The position numbers and the translations under genes were made by a program. From assembly GCF_001425905.1 (NCBI RefSeq), contig NZ_LMDY01000001.1, positions 192,890-256,889 of the forward strand: a stretch of 64,000 nt of DNA, written 5' to 3'. A model generated the notes under the pieces. It did not search any database. It saw only the letters and a list, made by a program, of their open reading frames with translations, and was not told the origin of the DNA. How positions within the stretch are numbered: position 1 is the stretch's first letter; each line of letters starts with the position of its first letter. This DNA is from Methylibium sp. Root1272 (GTDB taxonomy: Bacteria; Pseudomonadota; Gammaproteobacteria; Burkholderiales; Burkholderiaceae_C). This document shows, piece by piece, positions 55,888-64,000 of the stretch.

Positions 55888-58421
55888 CAGTCCTCCTTCA
55901 CCGCCAGCACGGCGTCCTGCGAGACCGCACGCCGCGCCGCGATGGCGGCCGTCAGCGTGCCGGCGGCCACCACCGCGGCGCACAGCGCGGCCAGCCGGCC
56001 CCACGGCGCCAGCAGCTCCATGGTCCAGTGGAAGCTCTGCGGATTGACCACGTGCACCAGCACCACGCTGACGGCCAGCCCGAGCCCCAGGCCGAGCAGG
56101 GCACCGGCCGCCGTCCACGCGACGCCTTCGCCGGCCACGATGGCCAGCACCTGGCCGCGCGTGAAGCCCAGGTGCGCCAGCAGGCCGAACTCCTTGCGCC
56201 GCGCCAGCACCTGCGCCGAGAAGCTGGCCGCGATGCCGAACAGCCCGATCGCGATCGCCACCGCCTGCAGCCAGTAGGTGACCGCGAAACTGCGGTCGAA
56301 GATGCGCAACGAGCTCGCGCGGATCTCGCCCGCCTGCGCGAACTCGATCAGCGCCGGGTCGGGCGCCAGCGCGCGCAGCGCCTGCTGCAGCGCGGCCAGG
56401 TCGGTGCCGGGCGCGAGCGTGAGCGCGAGGTCGTTCACGCGCGTGTCGCCGGTGAGCGCCACGAAGTCCTGCGTGTCGATCGCCACCGCGCCCTGTTGGC
56501 GCGCGTAGTCGCGCCACACGCCGCGCACGAAGAAGGCCGCGCGCACCGCGCTGCCGTCGCGGTGCGTCAGCGGCAGCACCAGGCGCGTGCCCGGCGCGGC
56601 GCCGTAGAGCGCCACCATCGCCTCGCTCACGTACACGCCCGGTTCACCGCCCGGCGCGGCCGGCAGCAGCTCGCCCACCATCGGCAGCGTGCGCTGTGCA
56701 TCGGCCAGTGGCCGTGCGATCAGCACCGGCGGCGGCCGCGCCGGGTCGAGCGACAGCGGCAGCGCGCGCAGCGTCTCGAGGCGGCGCACGCCGGGCAGGG
56801 CACCTGCACGCGCCACGAAATCGGGCGGCAGCCAGGCCGTGTCGTTGCTGGCGCTCACGGTCGCGGTGCGCACATACAGGTCGGCCGGCAGCACGGTGTC
56901 GAGCCAGCGCGACACCGCGTCGCGGAAGCTCGCCACCATGACCGTCAGCGCCACCGCGAGCGCGAGGCTCGCCACGACACCGGCCACCGCCACCGTCGCG
57001 CTGGCGCGCAGGTGCCGCGCGCGCTGGGTGGCCAGCAACCACCCGGCGTGGCGCGACGTGGGCCGCCGCACCGCGCGCAGCAGCAGGCCCACGCCGGCTG
57101 GCACGCAGGCGATGCCACCGACCAGCAGCACCGCCACCGCCACGTAGGCGGCGATCGGCAGGCCGGCGATCGGCGGCGCCAGCGCCAGCAGCGCGCCGGC
57201 CAGCATCAGCAGCGGCCCGAGCCACGGCCGCCGCGTGCGCGCGCCGGCGTCGCCGAGGCCCTTCAGGGCCTGGGCTGGTGCGATGCGCTGCGCCGCGCGC
57301 GCCGGCAGCCAGCCACCGACCAGCGCCGCCACCACACCCAGTCCGCCGTAGACGAGCGCTGCGAGCGGACCGAACTGCAGCTGCGGCGCCACACCGGCGA
57401 AGTACCCGCCGCCCAGATCGCCGCCCAGCCAGCGCAGCGCGCCCTGCGCGAGCGCCGTGCCGAGCGCGATGCCCAGCGCGCTGCCCACCAGCCCCAGCAG
57501 CGCCGACTCGGCCAGCACCCAGTGCAGCCGTTCGCGCGCGCCCAGCCCCAGCACGCCCAGCAGCGCGAACTGCGGCTGCCGTTTCGCGACCGACAGCGAC
57601 AGCACCGAGAACACCAGGAAAGCCCCGGTGAACAATGCCACCAGCGCCAGCACCGTGAGGTTCACGCGGTAGGCGCGCGACACGTTGCTGAGCCGCTGCG
57701 CCGATTCGGCCGGCGTCGCGGCCCGCACGTCGGCCGGCAGCGCCAGCTCGCGCAGCACGCGCGGCGGGTCGGCGCCGGCGGTGAAGCGCAGGTCGATGCG
57801 GCTCAGCCGGCCGAGCCGGTCGAAGGCCTGCTGGGCGCCGGCCAGGTCCATCACCGCGAGCGGCGCGCCCGGCGCGCTGCTGCCGCCGGCGATGCGCAGC
57901 GTGACGAGGCGCAGGCCGCTCTGCACGCGCAGCGGGTCGCCACGCGGCAGCTTCAGCGCCGCTCGAGCGGCCGGGTTGAGGAACACCGCGCCGGGGTCCA
58001 GCATCGCCAGGCGGCCGGCATCGGCGGCGGGCTCGGGCAGCAGCGAAGGCGAGAGCGCCGGCGCCACCAGCGCATCGAGCCCCAGCACGCGCAGCGCCAC
58101 GCGCTGGCCCTGCGCATCGAGCGCATAGGTGTCGACCTCGATCACCGGCGACGCCAGCGCCACCTGCGGATGCGTGGCCACGCGGCCGTAGACCGTCTCG
58201 TCGAAGCCGCTGCCGGCCACGGCCCGCAGGCTCAGGTCGGGCTCGCCGTTGACGCTGCGCACCGCCGCGCCGAACTCCGACAGCGCCGAAGCGTTGATCA
58301 GGTGCACCGAGAACGCCAGCGCCACGCCCAGCATCACCGCGAGCACGGCGACGGCGTGGCGTCCGGCGTTGTGCCGCAGTTCGGGCCACGACAGGTGGCG
58401 CAGCAGGGTCGACAGCCTCAT
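55884..58421 (-). CDS. FtsX-like ABC transporter permease
   Basis: 845 residues with two repeated FtsX/MacB-type halves: an N-terminal helix, a large periplasmic domain, three helices (about 265-385), further helices to about 480, another periplasmic domain, and three C-terminal helices (about 715-835). FALLGVLGLGARERLHWVL and FGLLAHLGFTRGQVLAIVAGEG are the cytoplasmic coupling segments. This is the AttF/G-type lipoprotein or small-molecule permease layout. It needs a separate ATPase, yet none is adjacent: the upstream neighbour, 85 bases away, is an oxidoreductase. Confidence 0.88.
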   Translation of the reverse strand: MRLSTLLRHLSWPELRHNAGRHAVAVLAVMLGVALAFSVHLINASALSEFGAAVRSVNGEPDLSLRAVAGSGFDETVYGRVATHPQVALASPVIEVDTYALDAQGQRVALRVLGLDALVAPALSPSLLPEPAADAGRLAMLDPGAVFLNPAARAALKLPRGDPLRVQSGLRLVTLRIAGGSSAPGAPLAVMDLAGAQQAFDRLGRLSRIDLRFTAGADPPRVLRELALPADVRAATPAESAQRLSNVSRAYRVNLTVLALVALFTGAFLVFSVLSLSVAKRQPQFALLGVLGLGARERLHWVLAESALLGLVGSALGIALGTALAQGALRWLGGDLGGGYFAGVAPQLQFGPLAALVYGGLGVVAALVGGWLPARAAQRIAPAQALKGLGDAGARTRRPWLGPLLMLAGALLALAPPIAGLPIAAYVAVAVLLVGGIACVPAGVGLLLRAVRRPTSRHAGWLLATQRARHLRASATVAVAGVVASLALAVALTVMVASFRDAVSRWLDTVLPADLYVRTATVSASNDTAWLPPDFVARAGALPGVRRLETLRALPLSLDPARPPPVLIARPLADAQRTLPMVGELLPAAPGGEPGVYVSEAMVALYGAAPGTRLVLPLTHRDGSAVRAAFFVRGVWRDYARQQGAVAIDTQDFVALTGDTRVNDLALTLAPGTDLAALQQALRALAPDPALIEFAQAGEIRASSLRIFDRSFAVTYWLQAVAIAIGLFGIAASFSAQVLARRKEFGLLAHLGFTRGQVLAIVAGEGVAWTAAGALLGLGLGLAVSVVLVHVVNPQSFHWTMELLAPWGRLAALCAAVVAAGTLTAAIAARRAVSQDAVLAVKEDW

Positions 58422-58506
58422 CGCGCTGGCTCCGCGGTGCTTCTTGCCGGCGGCAACGCTGGCAGTGCAACGACGGCGCCGCGGACGACGACTGCGCCCG
58501 GGCGGC

Positions 58507-60171
58507 TCAGCGTGCCGCCTCGACGCCGTCGCGCGCCAGGTACTGGTGCACGAACGCGATCGCCATGCTGCCTTCGCCCACCGCGGCGGCCACGCGCTTG
58601 ATCGGGCTCAGGCGCACGTCGCCGCAGGCAAACACACCCGGCAGGCTGGACTCCAGCAGGAAGGGCTCGCGCGTGTGCGACCAGCGGCCCGACTTCAGCA
58701 CCTCGTCGCCGGTCAGCACGTAGCCGCTCTTGTCGCGCTGCACCTCGGGGGGCAGCCAGCCGGTGTCGGCATCGGCGCCGATGAAGACGAACAGGCCGCC
58801 GCATTCGTGGCGCGTCACGCCGCCCGCCTTGCGATCGACGATGTCGATCGCCTCGAGGTGCGCCTCGCCGTGCGCGGCCTGCACCTCGCAGCCCAGCCGC
58901 GCCGCGATGTTGGCCTTGCCGGCGATCTGCTCGATGAGGTAGCGCGACATGCTCTTCTCGAGCGAACCGCCGCGCACCAGCAGCGTCACCTGGCGCGCGT
59001 GGTTGGCGAAGTGCAGCGCCGCCTGGCCGGCCGAATTGCCGGCGCCGATCAGGTACACGTCCTGCCCGTGCGTGGACGCGGCCTCGCTGCGCGCGGCACC
59101 GTAGTAGATGCCCTTGCCGATCAGGCGCTCGAAGCCGTCGATGACCAGCCGCCGCCACGACACGCCGGTGGCGAGGATCACGCTGCGCGCCCGCACGCGC
59201 TCGCCGCCGTCAAGCACCACCTCGCGTGTGGCCGGGTTCATGCTCTCCACGCCGCGCATCACCAGGATCTCGGCCCCCAGCCGGCGTGCCTGCTGCAGCG
59301 CGCGGCTGGCCAGCTCGTCGCCCGACACGCCGTTGGGAAAGCCCAGGTAGTTCTCGATGCGCGACGAGGTGCCGGCCTGCCCGCCCGGCGCCTCGCGCTC
59401 GATCACCAGCGTGCGCAGGCCCTCGCTGGCGCCGTACACCGCGGCCGCCAGCCCGGCCGGCCCGCCACCGACGATCAGCGTGTCGTAGACCTCCTGCGTG
59501 GGGCGCGTCTGCAGGCCCAGGTGCACCGCCAGCTCGCGCAGCGGTGGCTTCTCCAGCCGGCTGCCGTCGGCCAGCCGCACCACCGGGCACTCGACCGCCT
59601 GCGGGATGCTGCCGGTCCACGAGCGCGTGAGGTCCGGGGTCTCCGGCGACAGCCAGTCGTGCACGATCTGGTTGCGCGACAGGAAGCGGCGCAGCTCGCT
59701 GCAGGCCGGGTCCCAGCGTTCGCCGTACACGGTGATCTGCGCCTTGGGCGGCTGCATCGCGATGCCCTGCAGGCCGCCGATGCGCTCGCGCGCCAGCGCA
59801 CCCACTTTCTCGGCCACCTCGGGCGCCAACGAGGCGATGGCGAAGTAATGGTGCGGCTCCACGCGCATCACGCGCGACGGTTCTGCCGCACGGTAGCCGC
59901 CGGGGAAGGGCGTGGCGAAGGCCAGCGGCACCTCGCCGAAGATCGTGCCGGGCAACCGCCAGCCCAGCGTGCGCTCGACGCCGTCGAAACGCTTGACCAC
60001 CTCCAACTTGCCTGACAGCACCGCATACAGCGCCCGCTCGCCACCTTCGTGCACGGCGTACTCGCCGGCGTTCAGCCGGATGTCGGCCGAGGTGCGCACC
60101 AGGCGATCGATGCCGGCGTCGGACAGGCTCGCGAACAGGGGGACCGAGCGGATCTCGTCGGGGGTCAACAT
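58507..60171 (-). CDS. Cyclic-nucleotide-binding, thioredoxin-fold and flavin oxidoreductase fusion
   Basis: 554 residues in three parts. About 1-130 is a cNMP-binding domain (LFASLSDAGIDRLVRTSADIRLNAGEYAVHEG, GTIFGEVPLAFATPFPGGYRA). About 145-225 is a glutaredoxin/thioredoxin-like fold (ITVYGERWDPACSELRRFL) with one Cys left of the pair. About 230-554 is a thioredoxin-reductase-like FAD/NADPH module ([57 protein letters not shown]). The usual redox pair near IYYCATC is replaced by IYYGAAR. Substrate unknown. Confidence 0.87.
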   Translation of the reverse strand: MLTPDEIRSVPLFASLSDAGIDRLVRTSADIRLNAGEYAVHEGGERALYAVLSGKLEVVKRFDGVERTLGWRLPGTIFGEVPLAFATPFPGGYRAAEPSRVMRVEPHHYFAIASLAPEVAEKVGALARERIGGLQGIAMQPPKAQITVYGERWDPACSELRRFLSRNQIVHDWLSPETPDLTRSWTGSIPQAVECPVVRLADGSRLEKPPLRELAVHLGLQTRPTQEVYDTLIVGGGPAGLAAAVYGASEGLRTLVIEREAPGGQAGTSSRIENYLGFPNGVSGDELASRALQQARRLGAEILVMRGVESMNPATREVVLDGGERVRARSVILATGVSWRRLVIDGFERLIGKGIYYGAARSEAASTHGQDVYLIGAGNSAGQAALHFANHARQVTLLVRGGSLEKSMSRYLIEQIAGKANIAARLGCEVQAAHGEAHLEAIDIVDRKAGGVTRHECGGLFVFIGADADTGWLPPEVQRDKSGYVLTGDEVLKSGRWSHTREPFLLESSLPGVFACGDVRLSPIKRVAAAVGEGSMAIAFVHQYLARDGVEAAR

Positions 60172-60295
60172 CAGCGGGCCTTTTCGTGTGCAGCCGTGGC
60201 GCAGCGCGCCCCATGTCGTTGCTGATGCTAACCGGCTTGCTCGGCTCGACGCGCTGGGTTCGCGGCCGAACCCGAAGCGCTCGTAGACTGCCGGC

Positions 60296-60880
60296 ATGTC
60301 GCAGATGCGCCCCGTCGACCTCGACCACGCCAGCCGCCTGGTCAACCACGGCCCCACGGTGCTGATCGCCGCCGAACACCGGGGGCGCCGCAACCTGATG
60401 GCCGCGGCCTGGTCGATGCCGGTGGAGTTCACGCCGCCGCGCATCGCGGTGGTGGTCGACAAGAAGACCTGCACACGCGAGCTGCTGGAGGCCAGCGGCC
60501 GCTTCGCGATCGGCCTGCCGTGCCCGGCGCTGGCCGACCTGACCTACGCCGTGGGCAGCGAAAGCGGGCGCGCGGTCGACAAGTTCGCGCGGCATGGCAT
60601 CCGCTCGTTGCCCGGCCCGGTGCTGGGCCTGCCGCTCGTCGAAGGTTGCGTGGCCTGGCTGGAGCTGCGCCACCTCCCGGAGCCGCACACCGAAGACGCC
60701 TACGACACCGTGTTCGGCGAAGTGGTCTCGGCGCAGGCCGACGCGCGCGTGTTCGCCAACGGGCGCTGGTCCTTCCGCGACGACAACGCCGAGCTGCACA
60801 CGCTGCACCACTTGGGCGGCGGCACGTTCGCCGTGCCCTCGCGCATCGTCCGGGCCCGGCCGGTCGGCGACGCTCCCTGA
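60296..60880 (+). CDS. Flavin reductase-like FMN-binding protein
   Basis: 194 residues of the flavin reductase/FlaRed split-barrel family: LVNHGPTVLIAAEHRGRRNLMAAAWSMPVEFTPPRIAVVVDKKTCTRELLEASGRFAIGLP is the FMN-binding half in parts, with HTLHHLGGGTFAVPSRIV at the end. Members either reduce free flavin or bind FMN in small-molecule reductases. ATG 60296 begins MSQMRP. It is divergent from the fusion oxidoreductase (124 bases) and converges on the Bug receptor gene with 13 bases between. Confidence 0.86.
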   Translation: MSQMRPVDLDHASRLVNHGPTVLIAAEHRGRRNLMAAAWSMPVEFTPPRIAVVVDKKTCTRELLEASGRFAIGLPCPALADLTYAVGSESGRAVDKFARHGIRSLPGPVLGLPLVEGCVAWLELRHLPEPHTEDAYDTVFGEVVSAQADARVFANGRWSFRDDNAELHTLHHLGGGTFAVPSRIVRARPVGDAP

Positions 60881-60893
60881 GCGGGCGCGCCGC

Positions 60894-61880
60894 CTACTCG
60901 ATGGTCACCTTGGCGTCCTTCACCAGCTTGGCGAACTTCTCGGTCTCGCCCTTGATCTGCTGGCCCATCTGATCGGTGCTGTTGCCGATCGGCTCGGCGC
61001 CGATCTCGTCCATGCGCTTGCGGAAGTCCGGTGACTGGATCACCTTCACCATCTCGGCATTGAGGCGGCTCACCACGTCCTTCGGCGTCGCCACCGGCAC
61101 GAGCACGCCGAACCAGGTGCCGATGTTGAAGCCCTTGAGCCCCGCTTCCTCGAGCGTCGGCACGTCCGGCAATGCCGATGAGCGCTTGTTCGTGGTGACG
61201 GCCAGCGCGCGCAGCTTGCCGCTCTTGATGTGCTGGAGCACCGGCGTCACGGTATCGAAGGACATCGTGATCTGGCCGCCCAGCAGATCGGTGGCCAGTG
61301 GGCCGCTGCCCTTGTACGGAATGTGGATCACCTCGGTGCCCGTGGCGTTCTCGAACTGCGTGCCGATCAGGTGTTGCGCGGTGCCGTTGCCGTTGGAGCC
61401 GTAGGTCAGCTTGCCGGGTTGCGCCTTCGCCAGCGCCACCAGCTCGGCCACGTTCTTGGCCGGGGTCGCGGCGTTCACCACCAGCACGTTCGGCACCAGA
61501 GCCACCGTGGTGATCGGCGCAAAGTCCTTCTGGAAGTCGTACGGCAGCTTCTTGTAGACGCTCGGCGCGATCGTATGGTGTACGGCGCCCATCAGCAGCG
61601 TGTAGCCGTCGGGCTTGGCCTTGGCCACGAAGTCCGCGCCGAGCGTGGCGCCGGCACCGGGCTTGTTCTCCACGATCACCGGCTGCCCCAGGCTCTGCGC
61701 CAGTTTCTCGCCCAGCGCCCGTGCCAGCACGTCGGTCGTGCCGCCCGCCGGGAACGGCACGATCAGGCTGATCGGCTTGCTCGGCCAGGCCTCGGCCATG
61801 GCGCTGCCGCCCGCCATCGCGACGGCCAGCGCCGCGGCCTGCACGAGGCGGCGGCGGGTGAGGGTGTGAATGACGTTCAT
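60894..61880 (-). CDS. Bug-family periplasmic solute receptor (TctC-like)
   Basis: 328 residues. The signal peptide (RRLVQAAALAVAMAGGSAMA) is followed by the typical WPSKPISLIVPFPAGGTTDVLARALGEKLAQSLGQPVIVENKPGAGATLGADFVAKAKPDGYTLL region in pieces, and GTWFGVLVPVATPKDVV. Bug receptors bind carboxylates or amino acids with high affinity; many, like this one, have no adjacent TctAB transporter genes. Ligand cannot be predicted. The 143 bases upstream, toward pyk, hold nothing recognisable. Confidence 0.93.
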   Translation of the reverse strand: MNVIHTLTRRRLVQAAALAVAMAGGSAMAEAWPSKPISLIVPFPAGGTTDVLARALGEKLAQSLGQPVIVENKPGAGATLGADFVAKAKPDGYTLLMGAVHHTIAPSVYKKLPYDFQKDFAPITTVALVPNVLVVNAATPAKNVAELVALAKAQPGKLTYGSNGNGTAQHLIGTQFENATGTEVIHIPYKGSGPLATDLLGGQITMSFDTVTPVLQHIKSGKLRALAVTTNKRSSALPDVPTLEEAGLKGFNIGTWFGVLVPVATPKDVVSRLNAEMVKVIQSPDFRKRMDEIGAEPIGNSTDQMGQQIKGETEKFAKLVKDAKVTIE

Positions 61881-62023
61881 GCTTGTCTCCTAGAGGTCTC
61901 AGGGCGCCCGAACCTTAGATTTCGGGCAAGGGGCCGAATCACCGTCGAAGTGAATCCGGCATTAACTTGGTTTCAAGGATTCCGCGGGCAAACACCGGCG
62001 GCGTGAGCGGCCATCGGGCGCTC

Positions 62024-63442
<1,419 letters not shown>

Positions 63443-64000
63443 CTAGGGAGCTCCAGTGGAAGAGCCGCCGATGACGATGGCCCGAAAGTCGTTCACGTTG
63501 GTCAGCGTCGGCCCCGTCACCACCGAGTCGCCGAGCGCCTCGAAGAACCCGTGGCCGTCGTTGTCGTCGAGGCACTCGCGCGGCCTCAGGCCCAGCGCCC
63601 AGGCGCGGGCCAGGGTGTCGGGTGCCAGCACGGCACCGGCGATCTCTTCCTGCCCGTCCACGCCGTCGGTGTCGCCCGCCAGTGCATGGATGCCCGGCTC
63701 GCCATCGAGCGCCAGGCCGAGCGACAGCAGGAACTCGACATTGCGGCCGCCGCGTCCTCCGCCGCGCACGGTGACCGTGGTCTCGCCGCCCGACAGCAGC
63801 ACGCAGGGGCGAGGGAAGGGCTGGTCCCGACGCGCCACCTGCAGCGCGATGCCGGCGAGTGTCTTGGCCACGTCGCGCGCCTCGCCTTCGATCGCGTCGC
63901 CGAGGATGTAGGTTGGCCATCCGGCTGCTCGCGCCACCGTGGCGGCCGCCTCGAGCGCCTTCTGCGGTGTCGCGATGAAGCGCGTCTCGATCGGCGGCAG
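63443..64000 (-). CDS. ttuD: Glycerate 2-kinase (MOFRL/TtuD family), C-terminal part, cut by window edge
   Basis: The reading frame is open to the right edge, so only about 185 residues are seen. They contain the MOFRL domain: PCVLLSGGETTVTVRGGGRGGRNVEFLLSLG, then AGDTDGVDGQEEIAGAVLAP, DNDGHGFFEALGDSVVTGPTLTNVNDFRAIVIG. The family phosphorylates glycerate to 2-phosphoglycerate (older name hydroxypyruvate reductase). That product goes via enolase to PEP, the substrate of the pyruvate kinase encoded directly downstream. Confidence 0.9.
   Translation of the reverse strand: MPPIETRFIATPQKALEAAATVARAAGWPTYILGDAIEGEARDVAKTLAGIALQVARRDQPFPRPCVLLSGGETTVTVRGGGRGGRNVEFLLSLGLALDGEPGIHALAGDTDGVDGQEEIAGAVLAPDTLARAWALGLRPRECLDDNDGHGFFEALGDSVVTGPTLTNVNDFRAIVIGGSSTGAP

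Noticed and set aside
56028-58601. Plus-strand open frame of 857 codons
   Set aside because: Antisense to the FtsX permease, which has clear membrane helices and coupling motifs; the plus frame is low-complexity.

Overview
The window is about 64 kb of dense, very GC-rich bacterial chromosome. Gene content and order point to a betaproteobacterium of the order Burkholderiales, in the Rubrivivax/Methylibium/Leptothrix part of the family tree. The pointers are the nadE-glnB pair, the sigma factor/DUF3619/DUF3106/RDD operon, ilvBHC-pssA-leuA, glnA-DUF4124-ntrB-ntrC, a Bug-type solute receptor and a ttuD-pyk pair. This placement is inferred from sequence recall, not from a search. No rRNA, tRNA, IS element, CRISPR array or integrase was seen, and no stretch longer than 300 bases lacks a gene or a described feature.

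Layout. 0-7 kb: the end of rocD, an acyltransferase-like gene, nadE and glnB; then a minus-strand run of an ECF-like sigma factor, a possible membrane anti-sigma factor, DUF3106, RDD, dgkA and LOG. 7-13.4 kb: branched-chain amino acid synthesis (ilvBHC), a strong terminator, pssA, then leuA behind a leucine-codon leader peptide and attenuator. 13.5-23 kb: pbpG, an IclR regulator, and a peroxide/oxidative defence neighbourhood (rubrerythrin, Fe-S oxidoreductase, DUF3501, ahpC, ahpF, ychJ-like, yaaA, a 2OG-Fe(II) oxygenase). 23-28 kb: rhlE and a truncated Sox module (soxD-like, soxC, fused soxYZ). 28-38 kb: ettA, a lipoprotein metalloprotease, a ROK sugar kinase, a YVTN beta-propeller, a deacetylase, a fatty acid hydroxylase/sterol desaturase protein, an EI24 protein and a CinA-N protein. 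38-43.4 kb: the nitrogen control cluster glnA-ntrBC with a sigma-54 promoter.

44-48.3 kb is the accessory spot. Just upstream of xthA sits an insert with an AbiE-type nucleotidyltransferase toxin/antitoxin pair, its palindromic operator, and an uncharacterised 407-residue Sel1-like protein. It is bracketed by imperfect direct copies of the xthA start region, flanked on one side by a 12-bp tandem repeat and on the other by the beheaded remnant of a second photolyase gene. This is the best candidate here for a poorly described mobile or defence cassette.

48.3-64 kb: a PhrB-like photolyase with DUF2256, folA-thyA, an OmpA-type lipoprotein, an MsbA-like ABC exporter, an FtsX permease with an AttH-like lipocalin but no adjacent ATPase, a cNMP-binding/thioredoxin-fold/flavin oxidoreductase fusion, a flavin reductase, a Bug solute receptor, pyruvate kinase, and glycerate kinase running off the right edge.
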